Shown here one piece after another: positions 47,201 to 58,900 of a stretch of DNA of 64,000 nucleotides (within the stretch, counting starts at the first letter, position 1; each line of letters begins with the position of its first letter). The notes under the pieces were generated by a model. The model was not told the DNA's origin and ran no database searches. It saw nothing but the letters and a program-made list of their open reading frames with translations. This DNA is from Zingiber officinale. Taxonomy: Eukaryota > Streptophyta > Magnoliopsida > Zingiberales > Zingiberaceae. The stretch spans positions 4,513,474-4,577,473 of the forward strand of contig NC_056002.1 of NCBI RefSeq assembly GCF_018446385.1. The letters are read 5' to 3'. The translations under genes were made by a program, and so were the position numbers.

Positions 47201-50200
47201 TGAGCTTGAGCTTGTTTGAAGCTTAGCTTGAGCTTGGTTCGTTTAGATGTTATCAAGCTCTTAATTCAAGTTTGGCTTGAGCTTGGCTTGGGCTTGGCTT
47301 GAGCTTGGTTTGAGCTTGGTTCGTTTAGATGTTATCAAGCTCTCAATTCAAGCTTGTTTGATTGTTTGAAACTTTTAATTGTTTGATTGGTTATTAAGAT
47401 TGATAATTTAAATTTATTTATTTTATTTTATTATTTATTTAGCATATTGAAAGAGTTTTATTAATAAATATGGTTCGTGAATATTGTTCATGAACATTGT
47501 TTACGAACGTTAACGAGCAAGCTTGTTTGTTTAGCTTAACGAGCTGTTCAAGCTTGTTTGTTTAATTAATCTTATGTATATTGAACAAACATAAACAAGC
47601 TCTTACCAAGCCGAACACCAAGCTTGTTCATGAACGCTTGGTTCATTTACAGCCCTACTCATTCCTAGGCCAACACGGAGGAGGTAAATCATGGGTGACT
47701 ACTAGCCTTGAGGGAGACATTTACCTCGGCTATGCCAAGATTTGAACCCCAGACCTAAGGGTGTAATCGAGCCGAGCCGAGCCGAACTCTTAATATGTGA
47801 GTTTGACTCATTTATAATCGAGCCAAGCGCGAGCTTTATTTAACGAATATATTTATGACTCACGAGCTTATTCGAGTTTTTATCGAGCATAAACGAGCTT
47901 AATAAATATAAATTATAAATTTAAATATTCATTAAAAATTAAATTATATATTTAGAGAAAATTATAATATTCTTATTAAAATTTACAATTTTATTCTAAT
48001 AAATAAATTTAATACATTTGTCTATATTTTTCATAGGTAGAGTGTAAAATCTATAAATTCAATATCAAAATTATTATTTTTTCATTTAAAAGTTGATTCA
48101 TGAGCTTACTAACGAACATGTTCACGAGCAAATGAGCCGAGTATTGTGAAACTTGAGCTTGGTTTGTTTATCTTAATGAGCCTTATTAAACGAGCTCAAA
48201 GGAGCTTTTATTGAATCGAGCTTCGAATAACTCATGAGCGGCTTGGTTCATTTACAACCCTACCTAGACCTCATGGTGGCAGCACCTCATGCGCTAGCCA
48301 CTAGACCATCCCGAGAGGACGAAACTAGGTGAACCATGACTCTATTTATAGTGCTCTGGTCAAGTTTATCCGTTGCTGACGTGGCGGACTTTGAGTGCCT
48401 AGATGGTGATTCGGGTGCCTCAGCGTGCAAACTCTATCTTCACGCAATGGCTTCGCAACCGTTGGAAGATAATTTTTTTTCATGTCCGGGCGCTTGGACT
48501 ATGTCTGGATGCCTGGACTATTGTTAACGTCGACCCAAAAGTGATCCACAACAACGACTCTGCGACGAGGCGCTTGTTCGACCCCTTGGTGGTCCGGGGG
48601 CTCGGACGGTCCGGGCACCCAAACCAGTCATCCAAGTGTTGATTGTCTAGCGCCTTCTCCGGTCGCTTGGGTAATGCTCCGACCTTCCAGAGTTTAGCTC
48701 ACTGAAACTCAACTTCGGCCTTCTCCTCAAGCAATCTTCCGCTCCGACTTCTCGTTCCTCGGAGGCACCGCGTGCGATCTTCTCGCTCCATTGGTGTATT
48801 CTTCTCAGCTTTTCGTCCCTCGGATGCACCGAACTCGTTGACTCGATTCTCATGAAATTCTTCTTGTTCGCCTTGTCTTCCGCTCAACTTCTTGCATTCT
48901 TAAGTTCCTGCACATTCAAACGCAAGACATCAAATACACAGAGCCTAATTTGACTTGGTTGATCACATCAAAACCAACACGAGGTACTTACAATCATCTC
49001 TTTTTTGATGTGGATTAATCCAAGTTAAGTTAGGATTAAACCAAAATATTTAAATAAATGAATATGCAATTTAGTATATATAATTTGCAAGATAAACAAT
49101 TGATACAGAAAAAATTGTACCTCCCCTAGACTTAATCTTTATATCTTCCTCTTTGATCACATTAAAAATAGGGATAAAACATTGAAAATTTTTTTAAGGA
49201 TTACATAAACAGTGACTAACACTTAGAAAAATTATGGGAATTATTTATCGAAATTTTGAATTTACTATTTAAAAACCAATTTTTTAAAGAAATAATTTTA
49301 AAATTATTTTTAATCTTTCAAAAATTATGAAAATTTTTGTCACTATTAAACGTACTTATCCAATGTTGAGATAAAGTTTAAAAAAAATAAGATTAATATT
49401 AGCGAAAATTAATTATTTTTGCATAGAAAGATGTATTTGTAAAGAAAAATACTTAAAAAATAGATTTTGAGCTCGAAAAATCTTGTAACTTTTTCTAAGT
49501 ATGTAAAACAGAAAGTATACAACAACAACAACCAAGCCTTTTCCCACTAGGTGGGGTCGGCTGTATGAATCCTTTTACGCCATTGAGCTCTATCTCCTAT
49601 TATATCATCATCTATATTTAAATAAATTTTATCTTATTTTATTGTTGCTAGCCAAGTCTTTTTTGGTCTTCCTCTTCCTCGTTTGATATGCATGTTTATC
49701 CTAGTTTCACATCGCCTAACTGGAGCATTTATTGGTCGTCTAAGTACATGTCCGTACCATCTTAAACGTGTCTCCCGAAGTTTGTCCTCAATAGATGTAA
49801 CTCCGACTTTCTCTCTAATGAGCTCATTCCTTATTTTGTCCATCTTCGTATGTCCACACATCCACCTTAACATCCTCATCTCTGCAACTCTCATCTTATG
49901 CTCATGTGCTCGAGTCATACTAACATAGCAGGTCTAACAGTAGAACTTACTTTAAGTTTAAGAGGTATTTTACGATCACATAAAGCACCTGACGCTCCCC
50001 TCCATTTCACCTATCTTGCTTGTATTCTATGTAAGACGTCTCTCTCAATCCCTCTATCATTTTGTAAAAATGATCCTAAATATTTAAATCTGTCGGTTCC
50101 GGGCAACTCGTCCTCTCCTATCGTAACAATTGTTTCATTACTTCTAATATTGCTAAATTTAAATTCCATATATTCTGTCTTTAATCTACTAAGCTTAAAA

Positions 50201-53200
50201 CCTTTCCCTTCTAGTGTTTCCCTCCAAGATTCTAGCTTAGCATTTACTCATTCACGTGTCTCATCTACCAAAATAATATCATCTGCAAACAACATGCACT
50301 TACAGACTGCATGTCTTGAATGCGGGGTGAGTTAAATCCGTTAATTAGTGTAAAAAGATAGGGACTTAGGGCTGATCCTTGATGTAACCCTATCTTTATT
50401 GGAAATGCTTCAGTTACTCCACCTAAAGTCTTTACTCTGGTCGTTACATCCTCATACATATCCTTAATTAGTTCAATATATGTTACGCTAATACCTCTCT
50501 TTTCTAAAATTCTCCATATAATTTCTCTTGGGACTCTATCATAAGCTTTTTCTAAGTCAATGAATACCATGTGTAGATTTTGTTTTTGCTCCCGATATTT
50601 TTCAATTAATTGTCTAAGGAGATGTATAGCTTCTATTGTCGACCTTTCAGGCATGAACCCAAATTGATTTTCTGTCACTGTGGTCTCTTTCCTTAATCTT
50701 TTTTCTATTACTTTTTCCCAAAGTTTCATAGTATGACTCATTAGTTTAATACCCCTATAGTTTGCATAATTTTGTATGTCTCCCTTGTTCTTATATAAGG
50801 GAACTAGAGTACTTATCCTCCATTGATCAGACATTCTTTTGTTTTCAATATCATGTTAAATAATTTTGTAAGTCATTCAATACCTTGTTTCCCTAATCAC
50901 TTCCATACCTCTATCGGAATATCATCTGGTCCAACGGCTTTTCCATTGTGCATCTCTTTTAAAGTTTGTTTTACTTCTGAAGTTTGAATTCTATGATAAA
51001 AATTAAAATTTCTATGCTCATTTGACCTAATTAAATTACCTAAGTTAAGTTGGTCACCTAAACCTTCATTAAAAGGTTGATAAAAATACCTCTTCCACCG
51101 CTCTTTTATTTCTCCATCATTTACTAATACCCTATTACATTCATCTTTAATACATTTTATTTGGCTAAGATCTCTTGTTTTCCTTTCTCTCACTTTAGCT
51201 ATTCTATAAATATCTCTTTCCCCTTCTTTTGCATCTAATTTTTGATATAACCGTTCAAAAGTTTCATTTTTTGCTTCACTCACTACTATCTTAGCTTCTT
51301 TCTTGGCTATTATATATTTTTTTAAGTTTTCCTCGTTCTTACAAATATATAATTCCTTATAAGTTATTCGTTTTTCCTTTACTTTCTCTTGTACTTTCTC
51401 ATTCCACCACCAAGTGGTGCATGTCCCTCTGACTCACCGAGTACATTCTTAGCTATTATTTTCAACTTTGATGCCATCTTATCCCATGTTGTATTAGAGT
51501 CATCGTATATTTCACCTAATGTTTGTACTTCTACCTTCTCCTTAAATATATTTTGTTTCCCATCCTTTAACTTCCACCACTTAATTCTAGGAATTGTATA
51601 TATTCTCTTTCTATTGATACTATGTTTGAGGCGTATATCCAACACTATTACCCTATGTTGGGTAGTTAAGCTTTCTCCAGGGATGACTTTGCAATCTTTA
51701 CAAATCTTTCTATCCTTCTTCCTAACCATAAGAAAGTCAATTTGTGATTTATTATTCCCACTTTTGAATGTGACTAAGTGTTCTTCTCTTTTCTTAAAAA
51801 ACGTATTAGCTAATATAAGGTCATATGCTATCGCAAAATCTAATATAGTTTTCCCTTCCTCATTCCTCGTTCCAAACCCATAACTCCCATGTACTCTCTC
51901 ATATTCCTCATTTTTCACTCCGACATGTCCATTTAGATCACCTCCTATTAAAATCATTTCACTTGGTGGAATATTTTGTAATATTTCATCTAAGTCCTCC
52001 CAAAACCTTGATTTGGTAGCTTCATCTAATCCTACTTGTGGTTCATATACGCTAATTATGTTCATAGTTTCTTTCGCCACTATTATCTTAAGGGCTATAA
52101 TTCTATCCCCTTTTCTAACTACTCCTACAACTTCATCCTTTAACAAATTATCTACAATGATACCCACTCTATTTCTTGCTTTACTCTTTGCAGTGTACCA
52201 TAACTTAAAACCCGAGTTCTCTATCATCTTTGCCTTCTCGCCTATCCATTTTGTCTCTTGTACACACAAAATACTATTTTTTCTCCTAATCATCATATCT
52301 ACTACCTCTATTGATTTATGAGTGAGAGTTCTTATATTCCATGTTCCAAATCTTAGATTATTAACAGAAAGTATATCGGTAGAAAAATTAAATTTTTGAA
52401 GATTGACTTTTTAAAAATCTTTAATATTAAAAATTAATATTTTGACAAAAAATTCATAGAAAATTAATTACTTGTCAGAAATTTTCAAAATTATTTATTC
52501 CAATAGAGAATGTGCCAACAGTAGGTTTGTACAAAAAATATTTTTCTAATTAAAGCAATTCCAATCTAGTTAATCAATTAAATTTAAAAGGAATTTAAAC
52601 TAGACATGATTTTGGAACCTAATATAGGTTTCTAGCTACTGGATTAATAAGATATTTTCTAGGAATAAATTTTTATGATACTTTTACAATTTGACCCTTA
52701 TAGTATCTAAATGCCAATTAAGCCTATCATAATTTCTAAAATTTGAATTTTGAAAAGAACTTAAGTTTAAGCCTGCATCATTCTTCTTCAATAACTCTAT
52801 GTGTTCTTTTAATTTTTTATTTTCATTTTTGATGGACATGATTTTGCTAAAATAATTTTTAATTTTATTTTTTTTATTTTTCATTTTCTATTTCTAATTG
52901 AGAACTTCTAGGGTTCGTGCAATGGATCTTTTCCTGGAACCCCGCATGGCGGGAGCTTCGTGCACCGAGCTGCCCTTTTAATTGAGAACTTTTAGAAAGC
53001 ATTTTAACAAATTTATATAATTTATCGGGAGGTAGAGATCATACCTCACTTGTCAATCTCGTTATCTGACGCTCCCCCTCCATTGTTGTTTCCCTCTGAA
53101 GTAGCTCCCCCTTCGTCGATGCTCTCTATGCTCATTTCGAATGAGCTTGCTTCGTCATCTTCTTGGTAACTTGCTATCAGTGTAAGTCCGGCGTAGGCTT

Positions 53201-55572
53201 TAATTTCTAACTCTGATGACGACGATTCTTCCCACGTCGCCTTCAGGTTCGTGTGTTTCGTCCGGGTTGGTCTTTTGTTCTTGTCCTTCTCCTTTAGTTT
53301 TGGACAGTTGTTCATGATGTGCCCGTCTTCTCGACAGTTATAGCATCGCACCTTTCGTTTGCTTTGTAGAAATTTTTTAGCCTGCCACTTATTAACTTGT
53401 TAGACTTAATGAATTTACTGAACTTTCTTACCATAAATGCAGTTTCGTCTTCGTTGAGTGATGTGTCTAAATCTAGTTCACCTTCTGGTTGACTCTTAGT
53501 GTTAGGTTTTGAGCCATCTTTTCTTCTTTATTTCTTAAGTCTGCACATTTCAATTTGTGAAGTTCAAAAGTAGAAAACAGATTTTCTAATGTACTTACCT
53601 CGAGGTCCTTAAAGATGAAAAAAGGTCAACTATGGATTTCCACTCGGGTGTTTTAGGGAATGCGTTTAAATCGTACTTTAACGAATCTTGATTTGCTATC
53701 ATTTCTCCGAGATTCATGAGTTCGGTGATTGATTCCTTGATCCTTAAGTGTAGATGAGTGACTGTTTCACCTTCTTCTATTCGGAGGTTGCTGAGTTGGT
53801 TCCGGAGTAGATCCCGTCTTACAAGTTTCACCCTGAGATCCCTTCATGCAACTCAAGGAATTTCTCCTAGAGTTCTTTGGCTGACTCGTAGACTCTAATC
53901 CGGTTGACTTCTTATGGTGGTAGAACACTTAGCAGATGGAATTTTGCTTTGCTGTTTGCCACGAAGTCGGCTTGCTTCTTTTTTGTCCACAGGTATTCTT
54001 CTTTATCGGCTCCTTGCTGATCTTTAGGTGCTACAAAATCATATTTCATTATTAATAATAAATCAAAATTTGTTTTGAAAAATATCTCCATTTTTTTTCC
54101 ATGTAGCGAACTCCCCCTCGAACTTAGGCGGATAGATGCTTGGTCCGACCATTGTGTGCTTCCAACGGTTAGTCCTTATGAAGCGTCCTTGCTCTAATGC
54201 CACTTGTTGGTCCCATGCAGCTGGCAAAAGGGGGGTGACTTGCCTGCAAGTTAAAATTTAACACTTCTATTGCTTTTCAGCTTAACAATGAGCAAGCATT
54301 AGCTAATTCAAAAATAATAACATAAAAGAAGTAAGAGACAAACAAAATTTTACTTGGCTTGCATCTAGAGAGGTTGTTAATCCAAGGCAATGGATGTTCA
54401 TTAAAATTCTCCTTTCGTCGTAAGCGAAGAAGCCTATTACAAGCATTGAAAGCACAGAAATTGAAATCATAATAAGAAATTCGAAGTATAGAAGTGTTGT
54501 ATTGAAACTAGGTGAACCAGAACTCTATTTATAGTGCTCTGGTCAAGTTTATCCATTGCTGACTTTGGCGAACTTCGAGCCCCTGGATGGTGATTTGTGT
54601 GCCTCCAGCGTGGTAAATTCTATCTCCACGCAACGACTTCACAACCGTTGGAAGATAAAATTTTTTCATGTTCGGGCTCCTGGACCAGGTCTGGGCACTT
54701 GAACCATTGCTAACATGGACCCAAAAGTGATCTACAACAATGACTCTGTGACGAGGCGACTGGTAGGCACCTTGGTGATCCGAGCGCCCAGACTTGATGG
54801 TCCAAGCACCCTGACTAGTCATCCAAGTACTGGTTGTTCGACACCTTCTCTGGTCGTTGACTTCTTCTCCAGTCGTTTGGGTGATGCTCTGGCCTTTCAG
54901 AGTTGAGCTCATCCGAATTCAACTCCGGCTTTCTTCCGAGCAATCTTCCGCTCTGACTTCTCATCTCTCAAAGGTGTCGTGCATGTCCTTCTCGCTCCAC
55001 CGATGTACTCTTCCACAGATTCTCCCTCGGATGCACTGAACCCGTCGACTCGATTCCCGTGCTATCCTCGTCCGCTACGTCTTTCACTCGACTTCTTACG
55101 TTCCTAAGTCCTTGCACACTCAGACGTAAGGCATCAAATACGCAAAGCCTAACTTGACTTGGTTGATCATATCAAAACCAACATGGGGTACTTATAGGTT
55201 ACTTTTAAGAAGAATATATTTTACTAAATAACTGTGAGACTATAATGTATTAGAGAATCCCATCATTCCTGTTCACCATAAGTTTATACCTGGGTTTAAG
55301 GAAATGCAATTGATTGTTTTACATTTTTAACCAAGATGCCATTGAACTTTTACCAGTGTACAAAGGTTCGGAGACAACTTTTTTAGCCTTTCTGCATAAA
55401 GGGAACCATGTCTTCTTTTACTCCTTGAGTATTCACCTATTCTCTGATCCCTTGACTGCTAGAGCAATTGTTGCACCAGTAAAAATTTCATAAAGCAGTT
55501 CTCAATTGAATGTAATTCTTCAGTGGTTTCTCCTAATCGGTTTTATATTATAATTTGCCCTAAGTGTCCGTT

Positions 55573-55636
<64 letters not shown>

Positions 55637-55866
55637 GGAGAGAGAGATAAATGATACCCTAAGGACCTTATGCCGCACACTCCGTGCACACCCGAAATTT
55701 TTTTTTTTATTTGAAATGCTTTTTTGCATTTAATACTATAACCCAACCCCTAAACTCTAAAGGCAAAATCTTATTGGCATAACCAAAAGCTTAAAAATAA
55801 AAAATAAAAAAATAAAAATGGAAAATTGCATGGTCGTGGACGTCCTCAAGGAATGGTTCGGAGCAT

Positions 55867-55930
<64 letters not shown>

Positions 55931-58900
55931 ACTCTGTTTTGCTGCGGAACAAACGTTGCGCGTCTGTGCGCGCCTAGCGATCCAGACGCTTGGATTTGAT
56001 TCAGGCACTTGGATTCTATTTTTTTTTAAATCAACATTTCTTTTAAAAAAATAGCATTATACTCCGTGAGATCTAATTTTTTTTTTATCTTGAATACTAT
56101 AACCCAAAAGGGAAGCTTGAACCCTAGAGGGAAAATCTTATTGACTTAAACCCACTATAACTCAACTCCTAAATTCTAAAATCTTAAACGCTAAATACAT
56201 ATAATATACCCAGTGATCATCTAAATTTTTTTATCTTGAACACTATAATCCAAGAGGGAATTTTGAACTTTAGAGGGAAAATCTTATTAGCTTAAATCCA
56301 CTATAATCCAACGCGTAAATTGTAAAATCTTAAACTCTAAATACATATAATATATCCAAAAAAAAATAAACAAAAAACAACAAAAAAAAACTTCTGATTG
56401 AATCCAGGCGCCCTGGGTCTGCACAGTCATGCAACAACGAGTTTGTAGCATAGCAATTTAGTGTGTATATATATATATTAATTTTGATGAGTGAGTCGCA
56501 TGTGGGGCACTCGAATGGCTTTCGGGCGCCCCGCCTTGCGAGGTGCACATTATATCAAACCTTTTATATATATATATATATATATATAGGCACCTCTTTG
56601 CATGGGAGGCACCTCCATTGAATGGAGGCATCTGGCATCTACCATGCAAAGAGGCACCCACGCGCGTCACGCACGAATGTCGCCTAGGATAAAATTACTT
56701 TCTCTCTCTCGTATATATATATGAAGGATCACAATGAAACTTGTCAAATGATATTGGAGGATTGCTCATTTCTTATACTTGGCAAGACTTAACATTTGGA
56801 TATTATTTGTGCCAACACCAAATAGTCAGGATCAACAATTTGTTGTATTATGGCTGCAATTTCTTTCCTATCCTGTTTGATTATGTGAATTGTCAGTCAT
56901 GCAAATATAATTCAATTGTCACTTATCTTCCTGTGGATCTTAATTGCTTGTAAATATGATCTTTTCTAGAAGGGAGTGCTAGTGAATCTGATTATGACAA
57001 TGAAATGCACAATGCTGCTGAAGAAGACACAAATGATGAAGCTAATGCATATTTTGATACGCAAGATTTTCTCTCATCTGGTTCTTTTAAGAGCACAGAA
57101 TCTGGCTTCCAAATATCTGATTATGATTCTGATGATCAAAATGATTATGGTGTCGGTTCTGCCAGCGATTATTCAATGCAGTATGGTGGATTAAAATACC
57201 CCCATGTTACCAGGCGGAAAAAATTGCCTAGCCCAGTTGAAAAGGAAAAGGAAGTGAGCCTCTGGTCAATGATTAAGGATAATGTTGGAATGGATCTTAC
57301 AAAAGTTTGTCTTCCCGTGTATTTTAATGAACCTCTTTCCTCATTGCAAAAATGTTTTGAGGACTTAGAATACTCATACCTTGTTGACCAAGCTTCTGAA
57401 TGGGGTAAAGAGGTGAATATTTAAAAATGATAGGTAGTTTCTATTTACCAAATTAATGTATCTTTGTTTAATGTGATTTGCATTACTTTTCTTAATAACC
57501 AAATTCATTTGTAGATGGGTATACTGCTGCAATAAGATTGTTCTTTGTTCATATTGAGATTTCTGAAAACTTTGGCTTCTGTACTATATTTATTTCATTT
57601 ATTGTTAGCTGAAGAGGTGACAAGTCCAATTATAGTTTTTCATCTTTCATTGTGTTTGCCATGAATTAAAATGAATGCTTGGATGACTGTAAGTTCAGCA
57701 TGCTTTGTCAACCAATGTGCTGGAAAGCTGAAGTAATATGGCACAAAAGGTACAGTGGAGATGAGAAGGTTGATTTGGGAGTATAAAATATAATAAATAG
57801 TCATCCATGAACAAATAAGTTTCTTCCAATTGAAGGGCATGTGGGAAAACATCTAAACTATCATGTATATACTCAAAGGAGATCAATATAAATTGTGGAT
57901 TTAAGTGGGTGATTAAACTTACTAAATTTTATAGCTTGATGTATGAGCCCATTATGATGAATGGTGCTAGGAGATAGGTAAAGGAGATCAAAGAAGATAT
58001 TTAAGTAAAGCAAAATATAGACACTTTCAATTTATTTAAAGAAATTGCATTAGATAAAATTAATGGAAGGAAAAAAAATCTCCCTTTTGAAGTTATTTGC
58101 ATCTAATTCATTCACTATTCAAACAGCTAAAAGAGTCCAAGTCAATATCTGGATCCAACGGTTGCTTTATGGGTCATTCAAACATTATGAATCAATATTC
58201 AATATCCAGCTCATTATATATGAAACAGTTGTCCATGCTATAGCCATACTAGTAGATTCTCAAATATTTGAAGTTATCTCATTTCTGTCGTACTTACAAA
58301 TAAACAGTACAGATCTTAATATTCTTTGACTATGAACTTGGCTTTGTGTATGTTGGTCATTTTGATTGGTTTGATCAATTAATGTGCTTATGGCATCAAC
58401 CTGACTAGCTAGAAAACTAGTCATAATATTATAGAATCCACATTTGCTTGTATTTATCCAAACTTCAGCATACTTATCTGAAGTAGTTTGCTAATTTTTG
58501 GTACAATTGTTTGGATTAACAGGTTCCAAAAGAGTCACTTATCTGATTTTCGTAGGCAATCTTGTTTCTCTGATTTTCTGAGGCAATCTTGTTTCTCTGA
58601 TTTTCTTAGGCAGTCTTGTTTTGGATCTTTCAGATTGTTCTTGCCAAGTTAATGCTTCTCTTAAGTATTTATGTGATCAAGTCTAGTGCTTGATATAAGG
58701 CTCAATTTTGATTAGCTTGATATGTTTCCCAATGCAATTGTAGGGCAATGGACTAATGAGGATGCTTAATGTTGCTGCTTTTGCTGTTTCTGCATATGCT
58801 TCAACTGATGGCAGATCCTTCAAGCCATTTAATCCACTTCTGGGGGAAACATATGAGGCTGACTATCCAGATAAAGGCCTTAGGTTCTTCTCAGAGAAGG

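Larger units (their letters stand above)
47007..48320 (-). mobile_element. tRNA-derived SINE, split by two MITEs
   Basis: On the minus strand the SINE starts at 48320 with GTCCTCTCGGGATGG, an A-box-like TGGTCTAGTGGCTAGCGC, and a B-box-like GGTTCAAATC further on. SINE pieces are 47007-47058, 47658-47755 and 48263-48320, separated by hAT-like MITEs. It has a 16-bp TSD. It is a decayed tRNA-type promoter, not a tRNA gene, since no cloverleaf body remains. Confidence 0.85.
46693..48992 (-). repeat. 3' LTR of the intronic Copia element, with nested insertions
   Basis: Homologous to 54205-55196 after removing 47007-48336. Shares the AGCTAATTCAAAAATAATAA block and the terminal GATCA-ATCAAAACCAACA region. 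Confidence 0.85.
49520..52362 (-). mobile_element. RTE-clade LINE retrotransposon, 2843 bp
   Basis: Minus-strand element with 13-bp perfect TSD. Its 3' end (49520) is a GGTTGTTGTTGTTG-type repeat, characteristic of plant RTE LINEs. Near the 5' end (52362) is sequence encoding the endonuclease start, then an apurinic-like endonuclease domain and an RT domain, with a C-terminal GRGRPKKTW-type segment at 49634-49918. Frameshifts break the ORF. It is inserted in the intronic Copia interior. Confidence 0.92.
52684..53831 (-). pseudogene. SIRE-type Copia gag remnants
   Basis: Three readable pieces on the minus strand: a capsid-like helix region ([20 protein letters not shown]) at 53831-53595, a CCHC zinc knuckle ([14 protein letters not shown]) with an acidic tail at 53351-53046, and a Lys-rich coiled segment at 52884-52684. 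Frames differ, so gag is broken. Confidence 0.75.
46693..55196 (-). mobile_element. Copia (SIRE-like) element in ORP intron 3, gag only, pol deleted
   Basis: The minus-strand 5' LTR is 54205-55196 (992 bp) and the 3' LTR 46693-48992, the latter enlarged by a SINE and two MITEs. A primer site with TGGCATTAGAGC on the minus strand adjoins the 5' LTR. Only gag remnants lie inside; no protease, integrase or RT was found, so pol is deleted. An RTE LINE is inserted in the remaining interior. The flanking pair GGTTG/GGTTA is a likely TSD. Confidence 0.82.
46051..56969 (+). other. ORP intron 3, 10.9 kb, packed with transposons
   Basis: Begins GTATGG and ends CTTTTCTAG; the flanking exons join in phase. 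It hosts a Copia element, a LINE, two SINEs, two MITEs, microsatellites and a foldback. Confidence 0.85.

Noticed and set aside
47007-48320. tRNA gene
   Set aside because: The A- and B-box-like words belong to a SINE; there is no acceptor stem or cloverleaf, and a 16-bp TSD shows it is an inserted element.
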